The notes under the pieces: generated by a model
What the model saw: only the letters and a program-made list of their open reading frames with translations
What the model was told of the DNA's origin: nothing
Database searches by the model: none
Position numbers and translations under genes: made by a program
Shown: piece by piece, positions 16,388-27,618 of the stretch
Layout: every line of letters begins with the position of its first letter
Position numbering within the stretch: the stretch's first letter is position 1
Assembly (NCBI RefSeq): GCF_009828105.1
Contig: NZ_WTYQ01000002.1
Location: 558,001-622,000 of the forward strand
DNA: 64,000 nucleotides
Source of the DNA: Altericroceibacterium indicum
Lineage (GTDB): Bacteria > Pseudomonadota > Alphaproteobacteria > Sphingomonadales > Sphingomonadaceae
Direction: 5' to 3'

Positions 16388-18373
16388 ATGCCTCCTCATC
16401 AGAGGAGCGAAGCAATTAATCGACTGACCTATATTCTGGATAATATGCTGGGCGGGATGTTCAGTGCCGATGAACGCGATGAGCGCGTCCGTCACAAGCT
16501 GGTCGAATCCCTTTACACCCAGCCTATGAGCCTTGCACTTGGTGCATTTTGCGGTGTCTGCGCGAGCCTGACAGCGGTTTACGTGACCCGTAGTGTGCCA
16601 TTGGCTGCAGTATCCGCAATGCTGGCCCTGATCGGCATCGTCCGCGTTTTGATGGCCTCCCATGTCGCCCGCTTCAATCTGAATCGCGACGCCAAAACGC
16701 TCGAATTGCTTTACGAAGTGGGCGCTTTCAGCTTCGCCTTTGCCTCTGGTCTGGTGGGGGCCTTTACCCTGCTGGAACGGACCAACAGCCATGTTGAAGT
16801 GCTGGTGGTGGTTTACACGGTGGCATATGGCGTGGCCATCGCATCGCGTAACGCTGGCCGGCCACTGATCGCCATTGGCCAATTGTTGCTCGCCCTGCTC
16901 CCTGTCATTGCAGTGAGTTTCTATATCGGCACAATCGGCCTGATCGCGCTGGGTTCGCTCTTGATCTTCATGACTTTGGCGATGTCTTCGATCACAATGA
17001 ACATTTTCAACGTGCTCAAAGAACAGATCATGGCCGCCGAAGCGAGTGCCGAAATGGCAGACAAGATGCGCGATCTGGCGCGCACCGATATCGTCACCGG
17101 CCTCACCAACCGCGCTGGCTTGAATCATGAGCTGGTCGAAAAGCTGATGTCCCTGCCCGATGGCGAACAGATGGCGCTGCTGTGGCTTGATCTCGACAAG
17201 TTCAAGGAAGTGAATGACACGCTGGGCCACCCTGTGGGTGACCGTGTGTTGGCAGAAGTGGCAAGTCGCCTGCGCGCCCGCGCACCTGCAGACGCCACTA
17301 TCTCACGCTTTGGTGGCGATGAATTCATCGTAGTCTGCAAGGTGGAAGATCGCTGCGTTTGCGAAAATCTTGCCATGGCCATTCTGGAAGATATTCGCCG
17401 TCCACTGCGGCTTGACGGGGAACGGATCGAAACGGCCACATCCATGGGTGTGGCGCTACTGCCCGATGATGGCGCGGATATCGATACGCTCATGCAAAGC
17501 GCTGACCTTGCACTCTATCATGCCAAGATCAGCGGCCGGAATCAGGTGTGCTTCTTCGACGCTTCGATGACACGCAATCTGGTACGCAAGAAGGAAATCG
17601 AAGCAGAATTGCGCGCAGCTCTGCAGCGTGATGAACTCTCCATTTTCTTTCAGCCTATTGTTGATCTGGAAACAGGTCGCATCCGGGCATTTGAGGCATT
17701 GGTGCGCTGGTTCCACCCAGAAAAGGGCGAATTGCGCCCCGATGAGTTCATTCCTGTGGCGGAAGAAACCGGCGTCATCATTACCTTGGGCAACTGGATC
17801 ACCGCACAGGCAGCACGGGCCTGCGCTCAATGGCCCGAAGGGGTGAGCGTTGCCGTAAACCTCTCCCCGGTCCAAATCCGGGCACCGGGTGCAGCGCTGG
17901 GAATCCTCACCGCCCTGCGCGATGCCGGCCTTGATCCGTCGCGCCTTGAGTTGGAAGTGACGGAAAGCCTGTTCCTCGACGATAATCAGCACACCGCGCG
18001 CTTTATCGATGAACTGGCTGCCAAGGGCGTGCGCTTTGCGCTCGATGATTTCGGCACGGGCTATTCCTCACTCGGCTATATCAACAAATTTCCCTTCAAA
18101 AAGATCAAGGTTGATCGCAGCTTCGTCTCCGGCCCGAATGTCGGGATCAAGAGCGACGCCATCATCCGCGCCGTTGCCGAAATGGGCGCAACACTGGAAA
18201 TGGACATCGTTGCAGAAGGCCTCGAAACGATCGAACAGGTTCACACTGTTCGCAATGCCGGCTGCACGCTTGGACAAGGCTATTATTTCAGCCGAGCCGT
18301 GCCAGACTATCTCGCCGCCATGCTTTTGGCGCAGGAGCTGGAAAGCCCACCTTCAAAAAGGTTGGTCGGCTGA
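16388..18373 (+). CDS. Membrane GGDEF-EAL cyclic-di-GMP enzyme
   Basis: 661 residues. The N-terminal 220 residues hold about five hydrophobic segments (for example LALGAFCGVCASLTAVYV and LIALGSLLIFMTLAM). The GGDEF domain follows with an intact FGGDEF at about 309-313 and no RxxD inhibitory site five residues before it. The EAL domain (EAL at 436-438) keeps ELEVTES, LDDFGTGYSSL, KIKVDRSF and VAEGLET, so both synthesis and degradation of c-di-GMP are possible from sequence. The net direction cannot be predicted. No sensor domain other than the membrane module is visible, and the start lacks a clear ribosome-binding site. Confidence 0.92.
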   Translation: MPPHQRSEAINRLTYILDNMLGGMFSADERDERVRHKLVESLYTQPMSLALGAFCGVCASLTAVYVTRSVPLAAVSAMLALIGIVRVLMASHVARFNLNRDAKTLELLYEVGAFSFAFASGLVGAFTLLERTNSHVEVLVVVYTVAYGVAIASRNAGRPLIAIGQLLLALLPVIAVSFYIGTIGLIALGSLLIFMTLAMSSITMNIFNVLKEQIMAAEASAEMADKMRDLARTDIVTGLTNRAGLNHELVEKLMSLPDGEQMALLWLDLDKFKEVNDTLGHPVGDRVLAEVASRLRARAPADATISRFGGDEFIVVCKVEDRCVCENLAMAILEDIRRPLRLDGERIETATSMGVALLPDDGADIDTLMQSADLALYHAKISGRNQVCFFDASMTRNLVRKKEIEAELRAALQRDELSIFFQPIVDLETGRIRAFEALVRWFHPEKGELRPDEFIPVAEETGVIITLGNWITAQAARACAQWPEGVSVAVNLSPVQIRAPGAALGILTALRDAGLDPSRLELEVTESLFLDDNQHTARFIDELAAKGVRFALDDFGTGYSSLGYINKFPFKKIKVDRSFVSGPNVGIKSDAIIRAVAEMGATLEMDIVAEGLETIEQVHTVRNAGCTLGQGYYFSRAVPDYLAAMLLAQELESPPSKRLVG

Positions 18374-18526
18374 GGCGGTGCCTGACCACGCTCAATGCCG
18401 CTTTACAAAATAGCTGTTCAGCTTGGCGAAATAGTCACGCCCTGGGCCACCCTCTGCGTGAGCAACGGCACTATTGCTATTAGTTCGCATTATATTTAAT
18501 AACCAGAGACTTCGCACTTTTAACGG

Positions 18527-18555
18527 TTGCAATGGGGGTCATGCAGTCCTACGGA
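18527..18555 (+). promoter_or_regulatory. Candidate mdh promoter
   Basis: TTGCAA (18527-18532), 17 bases, TACGGA (18550-18555), followed by a leader with a GGCCTGC/GCAGGCC hairpin (18568-18607). It lies in the roughly 280-base gap before mdh. The -10 box is weak. Confidence 0.35.
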
Positions 18556-18650
18556 CCGAAATGTTAAGGCCTGCCCACCCCTTTTGCGGGAAGCAGGGGC
18601 GCAGGCCATGTATGACGGCAACCAGCTCCCGCCTCGCGGAAGGATACTGA

Positions 18651-19619
<969 letters not shown>

Positions 19620-19634
19620 GGCAGCTTAGCCATC

Positions 19635-20231
19635 ATGTTCTCCAGCCTTCTTCTGGCCGCAGCCGCTGCAACACAGAGCGTTTCTCCCGCCTATCCGGCG
19701 GATAACGTGCTCGGTGTGTTCCAAGCAAGCTGCGCGCCGATTGCTGATTTTGACGCTGCTGCTGCGGCGGCAAAGTCAGCGGGCTGGGAGCCATTCGACG
19801 CAACGCCCGAGACCAAACTTGGCCAGTTGATCGAGTTTGGTCGCGGCGCTCTGGATGAACAGAGCGAACTCGAGATGTTGGATGGCGGTACATATCGCCG
19901 CAATGTCTCCGGCCGCAATCTGTACATGGTGATTTCCGGCGTCCGTGGCGCTGGTTTTGAATCCAGGGGCTGCCGTATCTACGACTTCGATGCGACGGCT
20001 CCGATCGGTGAAGCCGATCTTACTGCTTGGGCGGGGCGTACCCCCACTTCCGAACCATCGGAAGACATGCCCATCCAGATATTCAGCTGGGAACCGGGCC
20101 TCACGCCCGATCATACTGATATGGAAGTCATTTATGCTGCGCCGGACGCAAAGTTGCCCGGCCCTTTCGCAGAGTTGCCCTTACACGGCCTCGTATTTTC
20201 TGCCTCCATCGTGGAGTTAACCGATCAATGA
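19635..20231 (+). CDS. Exported protein of unknown function between mdh and sucD
   Basis: 198 residues. The N-terminus [20 protein letters not shown] is a short signal peptide, so the product is likely periplasmic although its neighbours are cytoplasmic TCA enzymes. Two cysteines (SCAP near 33 and RGCRIYDFD near 117) could form a disulfide. The body is acidic and rich in small residues, with no motif I recognise. It begins 15 bases after mdh and its stop overlaps the sucD start (ATGA), so translation of sucD is probably coupled to it. The ribosome-binding site is weak. Confidence 0.72.
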   Translation: MFSSLLLAAAAATQSVSPAYPADNVLGVFQASCAPIADFDAAAAAAKSAGWEPFDATPETKLGQLIEFGRGALDEQSELEMLDGGTYRRNVSGRNLYMVISGVRGAGFESRGCRIYDFDATAPIGEADLTAWAGRTPTSEPSEDMPIQIFSWEPGLTPDHTDMEVIYAAPDAKLPGPFAELPLHGLVFSASIVELTDQ

Positions 20232-21118
20232 GTATTCTCGTCGACAAAAACACCAAGGTCATCACGCAAGGGATGACGGGTGCGACTGGCACGTTCCACA
20301 CTGAACAGGCACTGGCCTACGGCACCCAGATGGTTGCTGGCGTGACCCCCGGCAAGGGCGGCACGGACCATATCGGTCTGCCAGTTTATGACACTGTGGC
20401 CGAAGCCAAGCACGCTACAGGCGCCACCGCCAGCGTGATCTACGTTCCACCGCCCTTCGCAGCGGATTCGATCCTTGAAGCGATCGATGCGGAAGTCGAA
20501 CTGATCGTCGCGATCACGGAAGGCATTCCGGTGCTCGATATGGTTCGCGTGAAGCGGGCCCTGGCAGCTTCCAAGTCGCGCCTGATCGGCCCGAACTGCC
20601 CCGGCGTTCTGACACCCGGTGAATGCAAGATCGGCATCATGCCCGGTTCCATCTTCAAGAAGGGTTCCGTGGGCGTGGTTTCCCGTTCCGGCACGCTGAC
20701 TTATGAAGCTGTGTTCCAGACCACCAATATCGGACTTGGCCAGACAACAGCTGTCGGCATCGGTGGTGACCCGGTCAACGGCACCAACTTCATCGACGTG
20801 CTCGAACTCTTCCTGGCTGATGATGAAACCAAGAGCATCATCATGATCGGTGAAATCGGTGGCTCCGCTGAAGAAGAAGCCGCTCAGTTCCTCAAGGACG
20901 AAGCCAAGCGCGGCCGTAAAAAGCCGATGGCTGGTTTCATCGCTGGCCGCACGGCGCCTCCGGGCCGCCGCATGGGCCACGCTGGCGCTATCGTTTCCGG
21001 TGGCCAGGGCGGCGCGGAAGACAAGATCGCAGCGATGGAAGAAGCAGGCATTCGCGTTGCTGCTTCGCCGAGCGAACTTGGCACCACGCTTGACGCGGTC
21101 CTCAAGGAACTCGTCTGA
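20228..21118 (+). CDS. sucD: Succinate-CoA ligase alpha subunit
   Basis: 296 residues; with SucC it converts succinyl-CoA to succinate with NTP synthesis. The CoA-binding start [16 protein letters not shown], the SRSGTLTYE segment and the phospho-histidine loop [13 protein letters not shown] (His about 251) are intact. The beta subunit gene sucC is not next to it, nor anywhere in the window. A GC-rich hairpin follows before sucA. Confidence 0.97.
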   Translation: MSILVDKNTKVITQGMTGATGTFHTEQALAYGTQMVAGVTPGKGGTDHIGLPVYDTVAEAKHATGATASVIYVPPPFAADSILEAIDAEVELIVAITEGIPVLDMVRVKRALAASKSRLIGPNCPGVLTPGECKIGIMPGSIFKKGSVGVVSRSGTLTYEAVFQTTNIGLGQTTAVGIGGDPVNGTNFIDVLELFLADDETKSIIMIGEIGGSAEEEAAQFLKDEAKRGRKKPMAGFIAGRTAPPGRRMGHAGAIVSGGQGGAEDKIAAMEEAGIRVAASPSELGTTLDAVLKELV

Positions 21119-21124
21119 TTTTAA

Positions 21125-21159
21125 AGGGAGCCGGGCCAGGTTGCAGCGCCCGGCTCCCT
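21125..21159 (+). terminator. Intercistronic hairpin between sucD and sucA
   Basis: Perfect 12-bp stem agggagccgggc / gcccggctccct with an 11-base loop. Only a weak T-rich stretch follows, so it may attenuate or stabilise message rather than end it fully. Confidence 0.6.
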
Positions 21160-21210
21160 CTATTGCTATTTACGTCCGGCCGAGGCGCCGGCGGCTGAAG
21201 GTGGCCCCAA

Positions 21211-24066
21211 ATGGGTAATGAAACGCAAGATTTCCTACCAGAACTGACCCAGGAAGACCTGGATGCGGGGCCTCAGTCCGGCCCAAGCTGGCAAAGTGCC
21301 AAATGGCCGCTGACCGATGCGGCTGACAGTGATGATCTGACGCAGGGGCTTGATCCCCTCGCCCTCAAGATCGCGGTCAAGGAAGCATCGAAGAAAGCTG
21401 GCAAACCTGTTGATGACAAGACCATCGAACAGGCTGCATCCGATTCCGTTCAGGCGATGATGTTGATCCGCACCTACCGGGTGCGCGGCCATCTCGCTTC
21501 CGAACTCGACCCGCTTCATCTGTCTGAGCGCGTCCTGCCCGATGATCTCAAGCCCGAATGGCATGGCTTCACCGATGACGCTCTGGACCGCCCGGTCTAT
21601 ATTGCGGGCACGCTCGGCCTCGAATGGGCGACCCCGCGTGAGCTGGTGAAGATCCTCCGCAAGAATTACTGCGGCAAGGTCGGCCTTGAATATATGCATA
21701 TCTCCGATGTGGAGGAACGCCGCTTCCTTCAGGATCGGATTGAAGGCCCCAATAAGGTCATCGAATTCACAGACGAGGGTAAACGCGCCATTCTGTCTGC
21801 CGTCATTCGGGGCGAGGAATATGAAAAATTCCTCGGCAAGAAATATGTCGGCACCAAGCGCTTCGGCCTCGATGGCGGTGAAAGCATGATTCCGGCGCTT
21901 GAAGCGGTCATCAAATATGGCGGCCAGATGGGTGTGCGCGAAATCGTTTACGGCATGGCCCATCGCGGCCGCCTGAACGTGCTCGCCAATGTGATGGCCA
22001 AGCCCTATCGCGTGATCTTCCACGAATTCTCAGGCGGCTCTGCCAATCCTGACGATGTGGGCGGTTCAGGCGATGTGAAATACCATCTCGGCACCAGCAC
22101 CGACCGTGAATTTGACGGTATCAAGGTGCATATGTCGCTGGTTCCCAACCCGTCACATCTCGAAACGGTGGACCCGGTCGTGCTCGGCAAGGTCCGTGCG
22201 CAGCAAGCCTTCCGTGAAGACCTCAACAAGCATGAAACGGTTCTGCCGGTGCTGATCCACGGCGATGCGGCCTTTGCTGGCCAGGGTATCGTGTGGGAAT
22301 GTTTCGGCCTGTCCGGCGTGCGTGGCTATAACACCGGTGGTTGCATTCACTTTGTGATCAACAACCAGATCGGCTTCACCACCAGTCCGAAATTCGCCCG
22401 GTCTTCGCCTTATCCTTCGGATGTGGCCAAGGGCGTTCAGGCTCCGATCCTGCATGTGAATGGCGATGATCCCGAAGCGGTGACTTTCGCCTGCAAGCTG
22501 GCCATCGAATATCGCCAGCGCTTCAAGCGCGACATTGTGATCGATATGTGGTGCTATCGCCGCTTCGGCCACAATGAAGGCGATGAACCCAGCTTCACGC
22601 AGCCACTCATGTATGCGCAGATCAAGGATCATCCGCGCGTCAGCGAGATCTATTCGGATCGCCTCCTGAAGGAAGGCGTGATCGATGAAGGCCATGCACC
22701 GGCTGTGCGCAAGGAATTCGACGATATTTTCGCCGAAGAATTTGACGCTGCGAAAGATTACAAGCCCAATGAAGCAGACTGGTTCGCCGGGCGCTGGAGC
22801 GGGCTGCACAAGCCTGCCGATCCTGAAACTGCCCGCCGCAATGTCCACACGGCCATTGAACGCAAGCTGTTTGACAGTCTCGGCCGCACGCTGACGACCG
22901 TCCCTGAAGATCTTGAAATCCATAAGACATTGGGCCGCGTGCTCTCTGCCAAAGCCAAGATGTTCGAATCTGGCGAAGGGTTTGACTGGGCCACAGCCGA
23001 AGCGCTTGCTTATGGCAGCCTTGTCACCGAAGGCTTCGGTATTCGCCTGTCCGGTCAGGATTCAGGCCGCGGAACATTCTCTCAGCGCCATGCCATCTGG
23101 GTCGATCAGAAGGATGAGCGCAAATATATCCCGCTCACCACGCTGCCCCATGGCAAGTTTGAAGTCTATGACAGCCCGCTCTCCGAATATGGCGTGCTGG
23201 GCTTTGAATATGGCTTTGCCCTTGCTGACCCGAAAACGCTGGTTCTGTGGGAAGCGCAATTTGGCGATTTTGCCAATGGCGCGCAGATCATCATCGATCA
23301 GTATATCGCCGCCGGTGAATCGAAATGGCTTCGCGCAAACGGCCTCGTGATGCTTCTGCCGCATGGCTATGAAGGCCAGGGCCCGGAACATAGTTCTGCC
23401 CGCCTTGAACGCTTCCTGCAGCTCTGCGCGAATGACAATATCCAGGTTTGCAACATCACCTCGCCCGCGAATTATTTCCATGTTCTGCGCCGCCAGATGA
23501 TGCGCCCGTTCCGCAAGCCTTTGATCATCATGACGCCGAAATCGCTGCTGCGTCACCCGATGGCGAAATCCTCCGCGGATGAGTTTTTGGGTGACAGCCA
23601 CTTCCGCCGGATCATGTCTGACACGAAGGACATTCCGGATGAAAAGGTGAAGCGTCTGGTCCTGTGTTCAGGCAAGGTCGCTTATGATCTGCTTGAAAAG
23701 CGCGACCATGAAGAGCTGGACGATGTTTCCATCGTGCGGATCGAACAGATCTATCCTTTTCCCGGTGAACCGCTCGCTGAACGGATGAAGCGCATGGCTA
23801 ATCTGGAAGAAGTGGTCTGGTGTCAGGAAGAGCCGAAGAACAACGGCTCTTGGTTCTTCGTTCAGGATCGGATCGAAGATGCGCTGACCGCTGCTGGTCA
23901 TCATGGCAAGCGCCCAAAATATGCGGGCCGCGATGAATCAGCATCACCGGCAACTGGCTTCGCCAAGCGTCATCAGGCGCAGCAAGAAGCTCTCGTCAAC
24001 ATCGCGCTCGGCCTTGCCGATGGCGGGATGGCACAAAACAACGGCAATCAAAGCAGGAAGGCCTGA
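21211..24066 (+). CDS. sucA: 2-oxoglutarate dehydrogenase E1
   Basis: 951 residues; the thiamine-diphosphate-dependent decarboxylase of the 2-oxoglutarate dehydrogenase complex. Seen in order: a basic/helical N-terminal region, [15 protein letters not shown], the ThDP-binding [13 protein letters not shown] with [19 protein letters not shown], and the transketolase-like C-terminal half with [15 protein letters not shown] and [10 protein letters not shown]. Length fits the family. It is followed ten bases later by sucB. The leader after the sucD hairpin is about 50 bases with a weak ribosome-binding site. Confidence 0.97.
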   Translation: MGNETQDFLPELTQEDLDAGPQSGPSWQSAKWPLTDAADSDDLTQGLDPLALKIAVKEASKKAGKPVDDKTIEQAASDSVQAMMLIRTYRVRGHLASELDPLHLSERVLPDDLKPEWHGFTDDALDRPVYIAGTLGLEWATPRELVKILRKNYCGKVGLEYMHISDVEERRFLQDRIEGPNKVIEFTDEGKRAILSAVIRGEEYEKFLGKKYVGTKRFGLDGGESMIPALEAVIKYGGQMGVREIVYGMAHRGRLNVLANVMAKPYRVIFHEFSGGSANPDDVGGSGDVKYHLGTSTDREFDGIKVHMSLVPNPSHLETVDPVVLGKVRAQQAFREDLNKHETVLPVLIHGDAAFAGQGIVWECFGLSGVRGYNTGGCIHFVINNQIGFTTSPKFARSSPYPSDVAKGVQAPILHVNGDDPEAVTFACKLAIEYRQRFKRDIVIDMWCYRRFGHNEGDEPSFTQPLMYAQIKDHPRVSEIYSDRLLKEGVIDEGHAPAVRKEFDDIFAEEFDAAKDYKPNEADWFAGRWSGLHKPADPETARRNVHTAIERKLFDSLGRTLTTVPEDLEIHKTLGRVLSAKAKMFESGEGFDWATAEALAYGSLVTEGFGIRLSGQDSGRGTFSQRHAIWVDQKDERKYIPLTTLPHGKFEVYDSPLSEYGVLGFEYGFALADPKTLVLWEAQFGDFANGAQIIIDQYIAAGESKWLRANGLVMLLPHGYEGQGPEHSSARLERFLQLCANDNIQVCNITSPANYFHVLRRQMMRPFRKPLIIMTPKSLLRHPMAKSSADEFLGDSHFRRIMSDTKDIPDEKVKRLVLCSGKVAYDLLEKRDHEELDDVSIVRIEQIYPFPGEPLAERMKRMANLEEVVWCQEEPKNNGSWFFVQDRIEDALTAAGHHGKRPKYAGRDESASPATGFAKRHQAQQEALVNIALGLADGGMAQNNGNQSRKA

Positions 24067-24076
24067 GGACAAGACT

Positions 24077-25327
24077 ATGGCCAATGAAGTCAAAGTTCCC
24101 ACACTTGGTGAGTCTGTCACCGAAGCTACCATCGGTGAATGGCTGAAGAAGCCCGGTGAAGCAGTCGCTCTGGACGAGCCGATTGCCAGCCTTGAAACCG
24201 ATAAGGTGGCGATTGAAGTCCCCGCGCCAGTCGCTGGCGTGATGGGAGACTACAAGGCTGAAGTCGGTGACACGGTGGAAGTCGGCGCGATCATCGCCAC
24301 GATCGAAGACGGTTCGCCCAGCGCTGGCCCGGAAGATACCAAGGAACGCAAGCCCGAAGCAGCTCCTGCTCCGTCTGCGTCCCCTGCCCCGGCAGCTGCA
24401 TCATCTGCTTCGGATGATAGCAAGGTGGATGCGTCCTCTACACTGTCCCCGGCCGTGCGCCGCGCAGTGCTTGAGCATGGCATTGATCCCAGCACCGTTA
24501 AGGGTACGGGCAAAGATGGCCGTCTGACCAAGGAAGACGTGCTGGCCGCTGCCAAGAACAAGCAGGACAATGGCTCTGCAGGTTCCACCTCCGCTCCTGC
24601 CGCTGATGCGCCATCTGCTGGCCCAAGCCGCAAGGTTGAGCGCGTCAAGATGACCCGCCTGCGTCAGACCATCGCCAAGCGTTTGAAGAGCGCGCAGGAC
24701 ACTGCTGCCCTTCTGACCACGTTCAACGATGTCGACATGTCGGCCGTGATCGAAGCACGCAACCAGTATAAAGATCTCTTCGCCAAGAAGCATGATGTGC
24801 GCCTTGGCTTTATGAGCTTCTTTGCCAAGGCTGCCTGCCTTGCACTGAAGGATGTACCTGCGGTCAACGCACAGATTGAAGGCAATGAAGTCCTCTATCA
24901 TGACTTCATCGATCTTTCCGTCGCGGTGAGCGCGCCGAATGGCCTCGTCGTTCCGGTGGTCCGCAATGTCGAGAGCATGAGCTTTTCGGAAATCGAACTC
25001 GCCATCGCCAATTACGGCAAGAAGGCGAAAGACGGTTCGCTTTCCATGGACGATATGAAGGGCGGCACCTTCACCATCTCTAACGGCGGTGTGTTCGGTT
25101 CGCTGATGTCGACCCCGATCATCAACCCTCCGCAGAGCGCCGTGCTGGGTCTGCACCGGATTGAAGAGCGCCCTGTCGCCGTGAACGGCCAGGTGGTCAT
25201 CAAGCCGATGATGTATATGGCACTTTCTTACGATCACCGTATTATCGATGGTCGTGAGGCGGTTACCGCGCTCAAGATTATCAAGGACGCGATTGAAGAT
25301 CCGATGCGGATCCTCATCGACCTTTAA
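24077..25327 (+). CDS. sucB: 2-oxoglutarate dehydrogenase E2 (dihydrolipoyl succinyltransferase)
   Basis: 416 residues. The lipoyl domain carries Lys43 in [11 protein letters not shown]; an Ala/Pro/Ser linker follows, then the peripheral-subunit-binding domain ([24 protein letters not shown]), a second linker and the catalytic domain ending with the active-site [18 protein letters not shown] precedes the ATG. The open frame upstream overlaps sucA out of frame and was discarded. Confidence 0.97.
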   Translation: MANEVKVPTLGESVTEATIGEWLKKPGEAVALDEPIASLETDKVAIEVPAPVAGVMGDYKAEVGDTVEVGAIIATIEDGSPSAGPEDTKERKPEAAPAPSASPAPAAASSASDDSKVDASSTLSPAVRRAVLEHGIDPSTVKGTGKDGRLTKEDVLAAAKNKQDNGSAGSTSAPAADAPSAGPSRKVERVKMTRLRQTIAKRLKSAQDTAALLTTFNDVDMSAVIEARNQYKDLFAKKHDVRLGFMSFFAKAACLALKDVPAVNAQIEGNEVLYHDFIDLSVAVSAPNGLVVPVVRNVESMSFSEIELAIANYGKKAKDGSLSMDDMKGGTFTISNGGVFGSLMSTPIINPPQSAVLGLHRIEERPVAVNGQVVIKPMMYMALSYDHRIIDGREAVTALKIIKDAIEDPMRILIDL

Positions 25328-25337
25328 AGAACAAACC

Positions 25338-25361
25338 GGCCCCGGTACCCTTGCCGGGGCC
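25338..25361 (+). terminator. Intercistronic hairpin between sucB and lpd
   Basis: Perfect 8-bp stem ggccccgg / ccggggcc around tacccttg. No T-run follows, so full termination is unlikely; it resembles an mRNA-stabilising or attenuating hairpin. Confidence 0.5.
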
Positions 25362-25411
25362 CATTACTTTGCTGCAAGATTATCCCGGGAAGGCCCCGGG
25401 GGAGACATAGA

Positions 25412-26821
25412 ATGGCTGATCAGACCTTCGACTATGATGTTCTCGTGATTGGTGCCGGGCCGGGTGGTTACGTCGCTGCAATTCGCGCGGCGCAGCTTGG
25501 CCTCAAAGTGGCCTGCGCTGAAAGCCGTGAAACGCTTGGCGGCACTTGCCTCAATGTTGGCTGCATCCCTTCCAAGGCCCTGCTTCACGGTTCGGAACTG
25601 TTCGAAGAAGCCCATGGCGGCATTCTGGCGAAATTCGGCGTGAAGACAGATAATGTCACGCTCGACCTTGATACCATGCTGGGTGAGAAGAGCACGGCTG
25701 TAAAGGAACTCACCGGCGGGGTTGAATATCTCTTCAAGAAGAACAAGGTCACCTGGCTGAAAGGCCACGCCAGCTTCAAGGATGCCCATACCGTGGAAGT
25801 GGCGGGAGAGACCGTCTCTGCCAAGGATATTGTCATTGCCACCGGTTCTTCCGTGACCCCGCTTCCCGGTGTCGAGGTGGATAATGACAAGGGCGTTGTG
25901 GTCGATTCCACCGGTGCATTGTCACTTTCCAAGGTTCCCGGCCACATGGTCGTCATTGGCGGCGGCGTGATTGGCCTTGAACTGGGTTCTGTATGGCGCC
26001 GCCTCGGTGCCAAGGTAACTGTGGTCGAATATCTCGATCAGCTCCTTCCCGGCATGGATGGCGAAGTCCGCAAGGAAGCGGGCAAGCTGTTCAAGAAGCA
26101 GGGCATGGAACTCAAGCTCTCCACCAAGGTCACCGGCGTAGACGTCAATGGCGACACGGCGAAGGTCACGGTTGAGCCAGCAGTAGGCGGCGACGCTGAA
26201 GTGCTCGAAGCCGATTGCGTACTGGTGGCGATTGGCCGCAAGCCCAATACCGATGGCCTCGGCCTTGATGCTGTCGGCATTGAAACAAACAAGCGCGGCC
26301 AGATCGAAACAGACAGCATCTTCAACACCAAGGTTGAAAGCATCTGGGCAATTGGCGACGTGATCCCCGGCCCCATGCTCGCCCATAAGGCTGAGGATGA
26401 AGGTATTGCCGTGGCGGAAAACATCGCTGGCCAGACCGGCATTGTGAATCATGCCGTGATCCCCAGCGTCGTTTACACCATGCCGGAAATCGCTGGCGTT
26501 GGCTTGACGGAAGAAGCCGCCAAGGAAGCTGGCCACACCATCAAGGTGGGCAAGTTCCCCATGATGGCCAACAGCCGGGCCAAGACCAACCGCGACACGG
26601 ATGGTTTCGTGAAGGTCATTGCCGAAGCGGAAAGCGACCGTGTGCTGGGCGTGTGGATCATCACCAGCCTTGCCGGCACAATGATTGCCCAGGCGGCTCA
26701 GGCGATGGAATTCGGGGCAACCTCGGAAGATATTGCCTATACCTGCCATGCGCATCCGACCCATTCGGAAGCCGTCAAGGAAGCCGCCATGGCCGTTCAG
26801 GGAAAACCGATCCACATCTGA
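25412..26821 (+). CDS. lpd: Dihydrolipoyl dehydrogenase (E3)
   Basis: 469 residues; re-oxidises dihydrolipoamide with FAD and NAD. FAD-binding VIGAGPGGYVAA at about 12-23, redox disulfide GGTCLNVGC (Cys46, Cys51), NAD-binding GGGVIGLELGSVW, and the C-terminal dimer-interface catalytic pair HAHPTHSEAV. GGGGGAGA lies before the ATG. It closes the sucA-sucB-lpd unit. Confidence 0.97.
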   Translation: MADQTFDYDVLVIGAGPGGYVAAIRAAQLGLKVACAESRETLGGTCLNVGCIPSKALLHGSELFEEAHGGILAKFGVKTDNVTLDLDTMLGEKSTAVKELTGGVEYLFKKNKVTWLKGHASFKDAHTVEVAGETVSAKDIVIATGSSVTPLPGVEVDNDKGVVVDSTGALSLSKVPGHMVVIGGGVIGLELGSVWRRLGAKVTVVEYLDQLLPGMDGEVRKEAGKLFKKQGMELKLSTKVTGVDVNGDTAKVTVEPAVGGDAEVLEADCVLVAIGRKPNTDGLGLDAVGIETNKRGQIETDSIFNTKVESIWAIGDVIPGPMLAHKAEDEGIAVAENIAGQTGIVNHAVIPSVVYTMPEIAGVGLTEEAAKEAGHTIKVGKFPMMANSRAKTNRDTDGFVKVIAEAESDRVLGVWIITSLAGTMIAQAAQAMEFGATSEDIAYTCHAHPTHSEAVKEAAMAVQGKPIHI

Positions 26822-26844
26822 TCAGGTCACCAAACGGGCACAAG

Positions 26845-26881
26845 GGAGCGGCAAGGCACAGCCTTCGCCGCTCCTTTTGTT
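26845..26881 (+). terminator. Intrinsic terminator after lpd
   Basis: 8-bp stem ggagcggc / gccgctcc, with an inner aaggc/gcctt pairing, followed by TTTTGTTT. Confidence 0.85.
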
Positions 26882-26949
26882 TGGCTCACTTCCATCTTGT
26901 GAAGATCGCTCACATTTCTTCCGCACAGGAAACCGGTTAAGGCCGCATC

Positions 26950-27576
26950 ATGACTGCCACAGACATCCCTCTGATCCTTCCCCAGTGGCTCGACCTCACT
27001 GGCACAGCTATTTTCGCCATAACCGGCGCGCTGCTGGCTGCCCGCTTAAGGCAGGATCTGGTGACCATGGCCTTCTTCGCCCTGATGACTGGCGTTGGCG
27101 GGGGAACGCTGCGGGATCTGATGATCGGTGCACCGGTATTCTGGATGCGTGACCCGTGGGTTGCACCTTTGTGCATGGTGACGGCAGCCGTGGTGTGGTT
27201 CACCCCGCGCCGCCAGTGGGAGAATGATTTGCTCCTCTGGGCCGATGCCGCAGGCCTTGCCGCCTTTGCCGTGCTGGGCACTGCCAAGGCGCTGGGTTGG
27301 GGTGTCGCCCCCGTCCCGGCGGTTCTGATGGGGGTTCTCACCGGGAGCGCTGGCGGGATCATCCGCGATGTGGTGGCGGGCGTTCCTTCTATCCTGATGC
27401 GGCGGGAACTGTACATCACCCCGGCTGCCGTTTCGGCAAGCCTTTGCGCAGTGGGTGTATATTGCGAACTCCCCAATGCTATCACCTGGGCAGTGGCTGC
27501 GGTCGGTGGTTTCGGGATGCGCGGTGCAGCACTGTTCTGGAACCTGCGCCTGCCGACCTACGCCCACGCGGAATAA
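26950..27576 (+). CDS. UPF0126 (YicG-like) membrane protein
   Basis: 208 residues with about seven hydrophobic segments. The family's internal duplication is visible: TGVGGGTLRDLMIG in the first half and TGSAGGIIRDVVAG in the second. These proteins are bacterial relatives of the TRIC cation channel fold; in some bacteria members have been linked to small-molecule transport, but the substrate here is unknown. It stands alone between two terminators. Confidence 0.88.
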   Translation: MTATDIPLILPQWLDLTGTAIFAITGALLAARLRQDLVTMAFFALMTGVGGGTLRDLMIGAPVFWMRDPWVAPLCMVTAAVVWFTPRRQWENDLLLWADAAGLAAFAVLGTAKALGWGVAPVPAVLMGVLTGSAGGIIRDVVAGVPSILMRRELYITPAAVSASLCAVGVYCELPNAITWAVAAVGGFGMRGAALFWNLRLPTYAHAE

Positions 27577-27577
27577 A

Positions 27578-27606
27578 AGAGCTGCGCGTCTGGTCTGCGC
27601 AGCTCT
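27578..27606. terminator. Bidirectional terminator
   Basis: Perfect 10-bp stem agagctgcgc / gcgcagctct between convergent genes, with an AAAA run to the left; only a weak TCTT follows to the right. Confidence 0.75.
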
Positions 27607-27618
27607 CTTACCGAAGCC

